A DNA stretch of 64,000 nt, from the NCBI RefSeq assembly GCF_052857255.1, contig NC_135506.1, positions 82,059,618-82,123,617 of the forward strand, written 5' to 3'. The stretch comes from Amblyomma americanum (Eukaryota > Arthropoda > Arachnida > Ixodida > Ixodidae). The position numbers and the translations under genes are program-made. The notes below the pieces were generated by a model. The model made no database searches, was not told the DNA's origin, and saw only the letters and a list, made by a program, of their open reading frames with translations. Below are positions 34,126-46,640 of this stretch, piece by piece; positions within the stretch are counted from its first letter, which is position 1, and each line of letters starts with the position of its first letter.

Positions 34126-35536
34126 TGAGGAAAGGTGCTGGTTGCCTACGATGAGCGCGCAGCTGTGGACTCAGACACCGCATAACTCGCTTCCACTAGC
34201 CTAGTGTTGCATTTGCTACAAAATATGTGCCACGGCCGGCCGCTGGTGATCACCAGTCCTTAAGACCGTAATCGCTCTGAAAATGTCCAAATTGTAGCCT
34301 GTGCCTAAAGAAATTAGCGCAGGGTAGGGGCTATGAAAAACACTGGAAATGCACGCGTTCGGCAGTGTTTTCTCTCATATGCCCTGGCCCCGTGCACTGC
34401 ACTGTATAGCAATGTTTATCATGAAGCCTTCATCAATATTGCTTCTTTAATGCCTTCAGAAAAAATTTAACCTTCAAGGGCATTCTCTGCTTCTTTCATT
34501 TAGTATTTGATTAGCCTTAGAGATCGAAGCCACTGCAAATATTATGCTTATGAGCAAGCAGTGGATAAATTTTGAGCTTGGTGCGTCAAATCACAGCGCA
34601 CACAAACATAAATCGGAAAAGTAAATGGAAAAGAGGCCTGCGGCTGCAAATAAAGAAATAACATTAAAGGGAATGCATTGAAAATTTACGGATATTTAGT
34701 GGCATCCGGTCTTGAAGGCATTATCAGTGTCTGCCACATGCCATTATGGTGCTGAGAAAGAATGCATAAAAAATGTTTAGTTTCAGATTAAAACTCTATC
34801 GATGATCGATGCGGGCTGAGGCAGCACAAATAGGGACAGTTACTAACTTCCTGTTCAGGATTCAGTACTGACCAGAATAGCATCTGATCAGAAAAGCATA
34901 TTTTTAGCTGTGCTTATTTGCTTTTATTTGACTAAGGTTTTATCGTTTACCTACCCGAAAAAATCGCTTTGAGGTCAGAGCGCTTTCAAAAAAAATGTCA
35001 GTTCAGTTCTTTGAGGATACTCCAATTTCTAAAAGGCTCAAATTTTAGAAAATGCACACGTTACCAGAGCATGCGGTTCAGACGGAGCAAAGATCGCACC
35101 TCAATTAGAAGAATTCAATAGCGGAAACCCGTTATAAGGAAACAAGCCATGGCTCATATTGATTTCGCTGCTATAAGCACGCACACTTGGTTTTGTTCGA
35201 ACCACGATCCTAGGCATGGCCCCGTTACACTGCATGTAATTACCTCTGCTCCACGTGGGAGCGAGACGGTGAGGTCACGTTCCTGTAGCAGCTGATACAA
35301 AAATCTGTGCTGCTCTGCCCACGTACCCTTAAGCGAAAGTTGCCGAGGAATGTGCTGTCCTTATCTAAGCACCACTCTGACAGCCGCCACCTATTTTGTC
35401 CAGTCGCTCTTCCGACCGATACCCTTCCGAATCTTCTAAAAACGAATTGCGGTGTTTATTCACAGGAGAAAAAAGATCAAAGCTGTATGAAGAGAGAATT
35501 TCCTGAAACTGAACCCGAATCTTCAATTTCTTGCAG
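34126..35536. other. No gene seen; putative intron
   Basis: AT-rich sequence ending in the acceptor of unit 10. An ORF at 35307-35540 overlaps the acceptor but has no recognisable feature. Confidence 0.4.
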
Positions 35537-38500
35537 GTAATTGGACCTGGCTCATTGTCACCGACTCACTGGCATTTCTGGAGCTTGCCTGGCACAACTC
35601 AAGCTCCGAATTCGTGGCGTGGAGCCGTGGCCTTGGTGATTATCGTGGTGGCACTCCTACTGTTCTTCATGAATCGGTGAACTTAAGCCTCTTGGACAAA
35701 TACGCTTGGGTGCTACTCCTGGCAGTTGTTTTGCGCAGTGTAGGCGACTCTAGACATGTACACCACACTCACAAACGAAACACCCCCCGCAGAAAATATC
35801 TTACAGTAAACACCAAAACATACAACCTGCACAGTCACAGCCGCTCATTGCAGCCACCACGATTTACACGCGAAACTACTTTACAAGGCCACTTGCACCT
35901 AAAGCACATGCATGGCCCAAGTCGAAAACACCATAGAGCTTCAACACCACCGCTGCATACAGAACAGAGCTGCTCTGATGTTCTTCAAGAATAAGTGATC
36001 TCCGCCTTTTGAATACATTCACTGTGGCGCCACCATCCCTGTTCTTGACGGTTACAAGCTGACATTTTGGGGACCCTCTCACCCTCCTCTCCCCCCACAC
36101 AGAAACGTGCAGAATGTAAACACAACACCCAGCAGACAACACCATGGGCTAGGTGCTAATGCACCCTTCCTATACAATCACATCAGGAGCCATAATTTTA
36201 ACTGCAATCCCTATACTCATAATTACACCGCATGGATACCAGCAATTTCCACAGACAAGCAGCCTTACCAACATAACTCCTGCATTAAGGACCCCAGTAT
36301 TCGCGCTGTTCTTCATGCAGTATCCTGTACGCCCACACCACATGCACAACATAACACATCCGACATACAGCGTGTGTTCGACGCCAGTGCATTGACCCTC
36401 CTCAGTCACAGCAGCAGTGATTTCCACTATCATGACGAATATGATGAATATGTTGCATGCATACCAACCATAGTGGAAAACTCCCAAAACAGCTATACGA
36501 AGCACCACTGCTGCATCAAGAACGTGGACATTCCAACTGTACTCCATGCATCGGTGATTTTCGCCTTTGCAGCTCATTTGCTTAGGCACACCATTCCTGT
36601 TTCTCTCAGCGGTATGGGGACCCTCTACGCTTACAGAATGGGTTACATATAACGATCAACGAAAAGGAGTATGGTCATAGCAAGGTCAGTTTGCGCCTCG
36701 TGACACGGCAGCCGTGGAATTCTCTGGGCGCATTCGCCGGCACTTCTGTTGTTCCTCATGGGCGGGAAAAACGCCTTTTCAACACAATCACTTGTGTGTC
36801 ATGTGTTGTTGCGTGCTGCCTTGCGCCGCACTGGAGAACATAGGCACCTAAACTACACTAACAACATAACAACAGCAAGTGGTCAACAATACAGGCACTG
36901 TACACCACAAAAGATCTACGTGCGATTCACTACAAGAGTAACGCCACCATTCAAAGACAAATTAATGCCAGCTATTACACCCACCACCTAGATATACAAG
37001 CCATATAATCCCAGCCACATTTATCGGTGCCGCCATGACGACTACACGCACAACCACGCCATTATTTCAGCTGTCCCTATCCCACGCGGAAGAGCAATCA
37101 TATTAACGTCGTCGAACATTACGACATCAATGCTCTTCACCAGGAAAAGGTGGTCTAAGACCCCGAAAGCTATACGCTCATTATGCGGAAGCTCTCAAAC
37201 CAAACCAAGCACCAACATTACACAAAAATGGAAGCCACCTTGACCCACTCGTCAAAATCACGATCGAGTGTAATGTCCTACAATGAGATCCTCGTGAACG
37301 AGAGCAGCAGTACGTGGACGGCCAGCACTAAGAACACGAAGCCGCGCAAGAGAACCACAACCTTCGAACAACTGGAAACAAAGAAGGCTAATGTTAGCGT
37401 AGAAGTGTCTTGGACGGAAATGACCAGCCGAACGCAGACCATAAACATCTAAGATCAAAGCCAAATACCATAAACTGCACTTTTGTACTACATAGGCAAA
37501 AACGCAGGCCAGAAGCGGATCACTAAAAACGGCTTGGTTAGTATGCAAGGCCTCAAATATGTGCTATGCTGCTATTTTGAAGGCCATGACATTAGTGCGC
37601 TGGGACCGACGGAAACCCGTGCAATGCATGACAAACGCCTCCGCGTACTTCGATCGCCCCATCGTCTGTTCAAATACAACCTTTCAGCTTTGTGCAGAGA
37701 GTTCCGCAGTTCATGCTGTCGATGCAGCCAATCACGCAGGTCTTGCGGCGGCGCCGGTTCTCGCGCTTGCGCCGCCTGCTGTCCTGGCTCCTCACACTCC
37801 CCACATGCACCACCAAAGCGCCACCTAGACGCCTGCATAATTAAAATTACACCACATCAAACAACAGACAAAAGGCCCTTTGCATAACATTAACGACAAA
37901 TAGAACATAAGCACAAGCACAAGGTGTGAAGAGTGATTCTGCTAGTTCCCTCGATATCGCGAACCAAGCACCAAGAATATCCCACAGCAATCATCGCGAA
38001 GAGCCATTCATATTGACGAACACAGCAACAAAAACATGTGAACGTCAATACCACCACTACAGTGAAACACAGCGGTATTAACAACTGACAGTCAAGACGC
38101 CCGTCGCCAGAACCACCGCAGGATGCACAGCGATACCACAACGAAGCAAGGACAAGAAAACAAAAATGAGAAAGAAGGGTCGCCGCGGTGGCTCAGTGGT
38201 TATGGCGCTCGGCTACTGTCCCGAAAGGCGCGGCTTCGATCCCGGCCACAGCGGTCAAATTTCGGTGGAGGCGAAACTCTAGAGGCCTGCGTACTGTTCG
38301 ATGTCAGTGCACGATAAAGAACCCTAGGTGGTCGAAATTTCCGAAACCGTTCACTACGGCGCCCATCATAGCGTCTTGAGCGTCGCTTCGGAACATTAAA
38401 CTCTCATAAACCAAACCAATTGAAACATTCATTAGTATTGTGGACTCAAGCTTCATGCAGCAAGGACATCTGTGTTTGCGACATGCATGAAAGAGTAGAG

Positions 38501-38847
38501 GCGTACTGATGAGGCTAGAAATACTGTGGGGATAAGATGGCCGCAGCTGTGGTGGGACAGGGAGGGATATGGGAGAGCTCTTAGGCCTCCTGTGGATGTG
38601 GTGCTGCGGCGCCAGTACATCCCAGCCGCCTAGAAGCACCATGAACCCAGATGATTTTACCTAGCACTACTATCCCAGCTGCAAGGACGAGGACTAACTT
38701 TGGAGGCACAACAGCAAGAATGACATAAGATGGAAAGCACCCTGATCGCACCCATGGAACTGACGTGGGCGGGTGCACTCCGGACTGTCTCACTGTGGCC
38801 CTTACGAGCATCACCACGGCCTGCGATACTAGACGGAATGCAATGTG
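35537..38847 (+). other. Exon-like region 10, probably several fused or degenerate units
   Basis: The acceptor TCAATTTCTTGCAG ends at 35536 and the donor CAATGTG|GTGAGCTCC is at 38847/38848. Several core-like segments occur: LVIIVVALLLFFMN (35629), YAWVLLLAVVLRSV (35701), one near 36298 (GCGCTGTTCTTCATG), one near 36738 (CTTCTGTTGTTCCTCATGG) and one near 37735. A+C-rich bodies lie between them. A Ruka SINE (38181-38417) lies inside. Internal splice sites are probable, but I could not place them confidently. Confidence 0.4.
38181..38417 (+). mobile_element. Ruka-type SINE, full length
   Basis: The A box TGGCTCAGTGG is at 38189-38199 and the B box is GGCTTCGATCC at 38232-38242 (one change from consensus). 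The body is canonical, and the 3' end CTCATAAACCAAACC finishes at 38417. It is one of the best preserved copies. Confidence 0.92.
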
Positions 38848-39441
38848 GTGAGCTCCTATGCCCTCCAGCTTATTTGTCTGTCGCGAGCTCGAACCTTATG
38901 TTCATAGGAATGTGCTCCTGAAAGCATGTGTAATGGCGATGCCACACTCAAGAAGTCTTCCAGAATTACTGAGAAGTGACGAGTACCAATGCTCTGCATT
39001 ACTTATCAACGCCTAGAGTTCATTAGTCATCCATTAAGATGAAACTCGCTGTCAAGCTTTCCGCTAATAGCAAAACAATCCCATAATTCTTCATCATGTG
39101 GGGAGAGTTGCTGACAGCGATACCAAGATTTGGCTTACTTTGTCCCCTGATTTGTACATAAGCTCCGGCGTCGAAACTATGCTTACTGATTCCAGAAAGT
39201 GACCCACATGTTATGCACGGTTATCCAAATTTTGATCCACATTTCCAAGCAATGCTTCCTGGTCGTGCGCAGATGCGTTGACCACGATGACGTAATGAAA
39301 TTTGGTGCCGCGTCAAAAAATGTTCTGACATCCTCCAAATTTCGTGGCATGGACGGCGGATGCCAGGTTTTTTGCTAATTGGGCATACTGTACAATGCTT
39401 TCGCATTTAAAAAGATGATCGCAAGAAAGGCTTCTCTGCAG

Positions 39442-39998
39442 GCTATCGGTCCAGGCGGCCTGCTGAACAACTACCGTGAGCCGCTTTTCCGTTTATCCAG
39501 GCAAAATCTGCGCGTGCGTGATGGATGTGCAGTGTCCCGTCCAGGCAGCGACGGAAGTCAGCGCCTGCCCCGGTGTAGTGGTCATTCGCATCAACCAAGT
39601 TCCTCTTGAGAATGGTGGCCACTGTTCTAACGACGCTCCGACACAGAACACGACATGACCCTAACCGAAGCAAGCACAAATGAGGACATCACAACGGAAT
39701 CAGCAAAAAGACACAGAACAGCCTTCTTCAATATAGCGAAAACTTGCGACACGATCACGAGATGAGAGCAGAGCTTTGACAAGACATTTACACCAGTGAA
39801 GAGGATAATAACAAACGGCAACTTAGTTGACCTTAGACGAGCAGCGGCAACGGAACCCGGAACTCGTTGGCTGCCAACCTGCAGGTAGCGCGAAGCATGT
39901 GGTAACCGAAGCTGCGTCTGCGCCTCGACTCCTCGATACTCTCCCCTCACCATGGACCTCATCCAAGCCGACCTCTGGTCACCTTGGGAGTAGTACTG
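39442..39998 (+). other. Exon-like unit 11
   Basis: The acceptor AGGCTTCTCTGCAG ends at 39441 and the donor TAGTACTG|GTGAGCACA is at 39998/39999. It shares CATC.GCATCAA..CA, then GTTC.TCTTGAGA and CCCTAACC, with unit 6, and has a similar donor and intron start. The hydrophobic core is decayed. Confidence 0.5.
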
Positions 39999-40908
39999 GT
40001 GAGCACAGCATATGTTCTTCGTTTTCACAAAGCTGAGAAATAGCAGTTAAAGACATCGAGATAATGGCAAGTTGTATGGCGATCATCCCTTCACACGCTT
40101 GTATTCTGGCAAAGTAAAAACGCACCCATGCAACGCAGAGATCATTTATCACGTTCTGGGAATGAATATTTTCGAATTCGCTCCTGTTCATAAGAGATGG
40201 GGAGAATAGCGTGTACGAGCAATACTTTTTCATCGATGCTTTTTATAGGTGCATAGCAAGTAATAACACTCGCTTTGGAAGGCTATGCTCTCACAGATAC
40301 TTTTTGTCGGGTGTGTCATTGGCCGGTGCTCCGTCTATCGAATGTCGCTAACAGCTGCTGACGTTAGCATATCCTGGATAAGCAACAATAATTGTTAAAA
40401 GTTAAAGGTGGTATCAGCGACCCATTGAGTGTTGAGCGAAGAAGGAGCGCCATTTCCCCTTTTCGGCACTTGTCTGTTGTCGGTACTTTTTTTCTTGTAA
40501 CTCAGCGGCCTTACTGCTCAAAACTGTACAGTATGCAGGGACGAACCAGGCCGTGTATTGTGATTTTTCCTCAGCATATCATAAGAACGTTGTGCTACTC
40601 GGACGGTGGAGTCTATGCTGAATAAGTCTAGAAGGCTTAGAAGTCGCAATTATAAATAGCGCCATGGAACCTATGCTCAATTTGTTGCATTGCGAAATTT
40701 TAACCAGCCCAGCAGTTCCAGTCGAATGCACTCACGGAGCATGCATTATATTTAGCACGTGTGTGATGCAGGCCCTGATATGACAGCTTACTCGTATTGG
40801 CTGTTTTACCTCAGCTTATACTAAACAGAGTCGCGTATTTTTCTTCATTTATTCTTTTAAAATGTTCGTTTTCGTCCCAGGCTTGCACTTAACTACTGCG
40901 CACATGCG
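39999..40908. other. No gene seen; putative intron
   Basis: AT-rich, without recognisable repeats. Confidence 0.35.
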
Positions 40909-41030
40909 GAAGGAAATATTAAAGGCGCAGTAGATGTGCATAACTCTAAACGGACATCTGAACATGCCGGGAGATGGGGGATTAAGAAGTGGATAACTTC
41001 GTAGTGGAGGAGTCCGGAGCGGCGCTCGGA
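40909..41030 (-). mobile_element. Degenerate SINE tail fragment
   Basis: GGAAGGAAATATTAAAGGCGC, AGTAGATGTGC, CGGACATCTGAAC and GTAGTGGAGGAGTCCGG resemble the reversed second-type SINE tail. Confidence 0.45.
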
Positions 41031-41506
41031 TTTGTCTTTCGCTTTTTAGTTTTGGCGCTGGTAGAACATGCCCGCCCCGCCGCAGATCCGAGGTCCGTGG
41101 TCGTGGTGCCCATGGTGATGCCGGACGCTTTCTTGCCCTTATCACAAGCGCGCTCATGCGCCGTGTAGCGGTCGTCAGCTTCTTGGCTCTGCACTGGCGC
41201 GTCGCCTGCGTATGCTGCATGGTTGCCATACATTTCGTATTGGGGCTGTGTCGATAGGTGGCACGCGGTCGCCATGTGCATTCTAGTGACATGGAGGTCC
41301 AAATAAAACCAGTGGATAAAGGCTGACCAGCTTTACGCAGAGAAATATTGAGAGCTGCGCGTTTCCCTGTTCGTTTCTCTGTTCGATACGTTTCCTCAAA
41401 GGTCCACGCCGTAAGTTGTGCATTATCGCAGTGTGGATTGGTACCTATGTAACTGACACTGTTGGTGAATCAACATTTAGGAAGTCTGTATCTCTTATTT
41501 CTGCAG

Positions 41507-42463
41507 CCAGTCAAGACCCTGAGCGCACCTGGCTCACAAGGCGACTGAACCCCTTACCAGGAGCAGAGCTTCTCGCTCAATGCCCCAGCACGGCGTCTGC
41601 AGGATTGAGCCAGTCTTTCTGCCACCGACAGCCACCTTTATTGCCCACAGCGACGCTTCTCTTGTTCTTCATGGTGCCAGCAATCGGCCAGGTGCCAGGA
41701 GCACCTTGCACTGCCTCTGTTTTTCATGCCAGCGGCCTCCCCTATCTAGCCAACACTACACATCGACACCTACCCCCCCAGCGACAAACTTAACGAACGC
41801 AACACAGCCAGCACAGCCAGAACAAAAACGTGGGCGATGTCCGAGAACACAATAAGAATTAGACACAAATCAAGTAGTGAACATGACAACGCTGACACTG
41901 TCAATGCAACCATGCTCACCAACATAAGAAGAACCGTTAAATGGTATACGTCTACAACCACAAAATTATGAACAGCAATGAACACGAACAGATTGATCAA
42001 CACAATAGACCGCAAGGTTTTACGCGTTGCTACGCTGCATTCAAATATAGTATTAATACGTACAAACACCACCTTAAAAATTGTGCCAACACAAGAATCC
42101 TGCAGCACTAACCACAGACGGGGCTCGGGAAAGCTGTAAAGTTTTTAAAACATGACACCCAGCAACACCAACAGCCCACGTTTTACAGGAACTGAGACAC
42201 CACACAAAGCATTGCAAAATCCACAAGATACTTGGGCGGACACCGATGGCACCAGCTGCAGTTACTACGACGAGCAACACCGCCAACACGACTATCGATG
42301 ACATGCTGTGGGGATACTGGCGACCAGTGGCACGCCAGCATCACAGAGCTCTACCAGCACTCTCCAGCGACAACTTTGCACTCCGGACATTCACCACTGC
42401 GGCAGTGACGAGGCTTCGCCACATTCTGCGATTCCAGCCCGGATGAAATTCACGTGCAGCACG
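41507..42463 (+). other. Exon-like unit 12
   Basis: The acceptor CTCTTATTTCTGCAG ends at 41506 and the donor TGCAGCACG|GTGAGTTCA is at 42463/42464. The cores are TATLLLFFMVPAIG (41653) and, in another frame, ALPLFFMPAAS (41707). An ORF to 41793 ends in the A+C-rich body. No frame reaches the donor from the acceptor. Confidence 0.55.
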
Positions 42464-43519
42464 GTGAGTTCATTGACAGCCTCGCTCTTTTCTTACGACC
42501 GTGCTAGCTAAAGCCATATGTAGCATGCAGGTAACAAAATTTCGGTATTTATCGAAGAAGCAGGTTCAGCAGCTCTGTAGGACCACTGCCATATATGGTA
42601 ATTAAAGCAGTGTCAGTGCCTCCATGTGGCAAACACTTCCATTCCTGTGGCCACAGCAAAGGTCAGTGAACAGGAAGTGGCATTTTCTGATTGCATTACA
42701 CCAATTGCAATCTTTTTGTGGATTTACCAACTCTTGAAGTGTCATAGTTTTAGGACCAAAAGGAATGGTAAGCAAATCTTCCTTCCTGCAACGTCTATTT
42801 TGCAAATTTAATTTGATGAGCTGCTGTGTTCAAGCAGGAGACAAATATTACACACATATTGCTTTTCCGACCAGAACTGTTGGCTTTTCACGACTAAGAA
42901 ATTCAGCAGAGGCGGTGAATTTCATGCAGTGGTGCATTTCTGTGATTCTATGTTGTGAAATGTTTCGATTCAGATGTGTTCAAGTACAGCAGTGCTCTCA
43001 GTTGTAGCTGTGCTAGACCAGTAATTGACAACTCGCGCTATTTTCTCTGGAAAGAGTGATGGCGCAGCACCAGCTGTTTGGAAACTCGAGGGTTGATGCT
43101 ACATTTGCTTCACTGAAATAACTTCTCAACATCTAAATAGCCAGCTAGGGACGCGAATCTCCGATTAGTATTAGAAAAGTTACACACCTTGGAATGTAGC
43201 TTGCTTGTGAGGACCATCTAAGCAATGTGACACTTCACTTGATATAGGAATGTGGTCGTTGTTTCAGTGCCCGCAAAGATTGCTCAAATAAACTGAATTT
43301 GAATGGCATGCCAAACAAATTACATAAGGACCAAAATATCTTTTTCCAATGCCTACGCCTTCAGGCACTGATTATGGCGCCAGGTGTACCTGTGAAGAAT
43401 TCTGTAATAATTATCCCCTGCCACAACGCTTTAAGTAGCGAGAATGAAATTTAATGGGTTATAAACTCTGTTCAAACAGTACCGATGTATGGCTACCAGT
43501 AAATGCTTCATCAGCCTGC
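42464..43519. other. No gene seen; putative intron
   Basis: AT-rich, no recognised repeat until the RTE fragment. Confidence 0.35.
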
Positions 43520-43984
43520 CTACGCCCACTGCAGGGCAAGGCCTCGATCGATGTCTCTCCAATTAACCCTACCCTGTGTCGGCTGCGGCCGCCCTACGCC
43601 TGCAAACATCTGAATCTCATTTGCCCACCTAACTTTCTGCCGCCCCCTGCTGCGCTTGCCTTCTCTTGGAATCCCCTCAGTCGCCCTCAATGACCAGCGG
43701 TTATCTTGCCTTCGCATTATATGACTTGCCCAAGCCCATTTCGTCCTCTTGATTTCGACTAGGATGTCCTTAACCCACGTTTGTTCTCTCACCCGCTCTT
43801 CCGTTTCCGGTGTCTTAACGTTACACCTACCATTTTCCTTTCCGTAGCTACCTATCAAGATAAACTGCCATTCATGATCTGAGATGTCGGGCATCTCAGT
43901 TGGCTCTTCATTTCGTGCCGATATTGGATGCCTAATCGAGAGGCTGCATCCCGATGGCAGCAAAGTTGTCTCATTTTTGTACAT
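43520..43984 (-). pseudogene. RTE-type LINE, C-terminal fragment of RT polyprotein
   Basis: The conceptual product (154 codons) contains KRTKWAWASHIMRRQDNRW, then KRSRGRQKVRW, AGVGRPQPTQGR and NWRDIDRG. This is the characteristic conserved C-terminal tail of RTE and related LINE polymerases (W-GH--R--DNRW ... GRP--RW). The RT catalytic domain is absent. A 5'-truncated copy would account for this. The BovB subgroup is possible but cannot be told from this part. Confidence 0.75.
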
Positions 43985-44289
43985 AATTAACTTGTGTTGT
44001 AATCTTCATTTCGTAGTGGCAAGAGTGTGGAAGAGGTAAAAAATATTCTCAAAATGAGCAAAAACCAAACTTTGTCTGCAAAAAATATATTCCTGCCTGC
44101 CTTTTAGCAAAGCATGCCTGCGCGGATTTCTTGTTTGCTTTGGAGAACACGCATGTGTGACTTGTACTAAAAGAAATTAGGCAAACTATTTAATCTGGCT
44201 AAACCTGAGTAACAAAAACCAAAGCTTCAAAGATATCCTAGTAAAGCTTGGCTAGACTTGGTTGCGTCTCACTTGGATCATCCATAGCG

Positions 44290-44500
44290 ACTCCTGCCGT
44301 TGAATTGCTGAGAGCTGCTGCATTACGTTGTCACCAGCTGAGAGGAAGCAGAGGCTATATGAAGAGAGCAAGCGCATGGCCTCGGCGTAGCTGGTGTTGA
44401 GTGACGTCATGGTTGTCACGTGGCTAGGCCGAAGCGAGCGCTCGGTTTCGGCGGCGGGGGCTCGATGACGTTTCACGCGTTTGGTCAAACTCGCGCACAC
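44290..44500 (-). repeat. Dispersed repeat R, reversed partial copy
   Basis: On the minus strand it reads GCGTGTGCGCGAGTTTGACC, then CCGCCGAAACCGAGCGCTCG, CACGTGACAACCATGACGTC and ACTCAACACC, like the left end of R2 and R6. Confidence 0.5.
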
Positions 44501-44567
44501 GGCGAATTTTAACGATATAGCGTCAGTATCTGTCTTTCCCTGAATCCCAGGTTTCCATTTTCTGCAG

Positions 44568-46530
44568 GTTGACTCATCTGGCTCCAGGCACCATTTCGGA
44601 TTTGCTGACTGAAAGTGAAGCATTTCTGCCCGGGCGTCATCAGTCCTGTTCTTCTTCCTGGTGGCTGTTACCGCGCAACGGCCCACCCTGTACGTCTTTA
44701 CACGACAGCATCCAGAAAACTGCAGCCACTGTACAGCCACCCTGACCTGCAACGAGTACAATCAGCGCTACATGCTTTAGAGCTGCCGCGGCAACTACAC
44801 ACATGAAAAACCTTTGCGCGCACATATGCGCACAACGCAAACTTTCTAACAAGCACACGAAGGTACACAATGAGGGCCACAATACAAATTGCACCATTTC
44901 AAGGAATCCGTGCAAACACAGCCACCGTAATCACCTGCCATAACTCAACCATTCCAGCTGTCGCTACCGTGAGGGCACTTGTGTTGATGACGGCACTCGT
45001 GATGTTCCTCATGCATCGGCGAAATGTGCCTTTTCAACATATCGCCAGAGATGAACAATCTGCAGCCATGGGCTAGGCACAAACAGAAGCTACACCCCTA
45101 CATTCCACGACTACACGCATGCGTACCGACACCACCATCACAATTATCGCGAACGTACCGGGACCTTTACCGAGGCAACAAGCGTCGCCATCGTGCTGAC
45201 GGCCAAGAGTTCACATATTATTCACGCATCTGCGAAGTGCGCTTTTTAAGCGCAATCGCTCTAGCGACATCACTTCTGTTCCTCTTGCGGGGCTGCCATG
45301 TGCCGCACTGGTCACACACTACAGGACTACTCCGCACGCATTAATGGGCACAACACCATCTATACAGCAACCTATCCCCTCCGAAACACAGCTGCACAGA
45401 AGAGCTTTCACGACGACTACAATCAGAACCCCACCTTCTGATAATAGTCGTCAGCCACAAGCGTATCATTCCCGCTGTCGCTGCAGCCTACTGGCGTGTC
45501 CAAGTCATCCGAGCTACCAGCATCGTCGCAGTGCTGGCAGCCTATACATACCACGCACATTCGAAAACCATAGCCAGTAAGCAACTCCAGTCGCTTAGAC
45601 CCACCCCATCACAGCTACACAGAGAATGCCACCGACATTGTCACACATACGAGCCCTATATTCTGTGACAGCACACGAAGGTACTCTGAAGACGACCACA
45701 ACAAGCACTACGCCAGAAACAAGCGAGAAAAGCTGTCTCCACTAATCGTTTAGACAAGAAGTTTAAGGCACTCGTCCCGACTTGCTTTGACCCGGCAAGC
45801 AGCATCGTCAATGTGTTGACGGCATTCGTGATGTTCATGTGTCGGCGAATTGCGCGTTTTCAACACAATCACCAACGATGCACCTGCATGGGCAAGGAAC
45901 TCACAGAAGCTCTACCCATTATACACGCGTGCATCCACAAATACACGCATGCACACAAACACCGCCACCACAGCTATCGCGAACGTACAACGAACGAGCT
46001 GTAAAATTCAAACAAGAACACAAAGGTACATAAACTCAAAAATGTGCCATAGGAGCCCGTGCAATCCACTTCCACATAGATTTTACCAGTCCTGTCGCGA
46101 TGCCGAGAAAAATACGAAGGAACTACGCACCGCGACACAGAAACAACCAACCGTAAAACACGATAGTGAACTTGCCCAGCAGCCAACATGATTAAGGCGG
46201 CACTTTATCCATATCCACCATTTGCACATATCCACCATATCCACATATAACATAACCATCATTGCGGCACCACTATTGCTGGTCATGTTCGTGGCCGTTC
46301 GCCGCATTGGCGGCCCTGACGCCTGTGCCACATGCACAACCCCGCATACATTATCAGCCAAGAAACATGTCCAAGCGATAGACGCCCGCCACGACCTACA
46401 TACAGTCTGCACGATCACCACTAAATGCATCACAGCTGCCACGAATACACGCATAAACCACACCTCCATTGCAGATTTGGCAAAGAAAAGACTTCATTTG
46501 ATAAATAAAACTTTTACAACTCTTGGTTAT
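44568..46530 (+). other. Exon-like region 13, terminal type
   Basis: The acceptor TTCCATTTTCTGCAG ends at 44567. The first frame reads VLFFFLVAVTAQ (44643), then a Cys-containing stretch NCSHCTATLTC, and stops. Further cores follow: LVLMTALVMFLMHRR (44980), AIALATSLLFLLRGC (45253), LTAFVMFMCRRIARF (45813) and IIAAPLLLVMFVAVRR (46258). The second and fourth lie in homologous sub-repeats (44985-45180 and 45805-46000). AATAAA at 46504-46509 and no donor suggest a last exon. Confidence 0.45.
46504..46509 (+). terminator. Poly(A) signal AATAAA
   Basis: Ends the A+C-rich region 13 and is followed by different, less biased sequence. Confidence 0.4.
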
Positions 46531-46554
46531 CTGAGAAAATGAATTTCACGAGAC

Positions 46555-46640
46555 TGTGATTACTTGCTCCCTGGTCCAGTGGACAACTCAATCGTGCTTT
46601 GCGCTAAGTGGCGGTAGTGAGGTACGTGCGATGCGCACGT
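46555..46640 (+). repeat. Repeat R fragment
   Basis: TTGCTCCCTGGTCCAGTGG, CAACTCAATCGTGCTTTG and GTGGCGGTAGTGAG match the central part of R. Confidence 0.5.

Noticed and set aside
43520..43984. Horizontally transferred BovB element
   Set aside because: The C-terminal tail alone fits RTE elements in general, and BovB-specific residues cannot be judged from this fragment.
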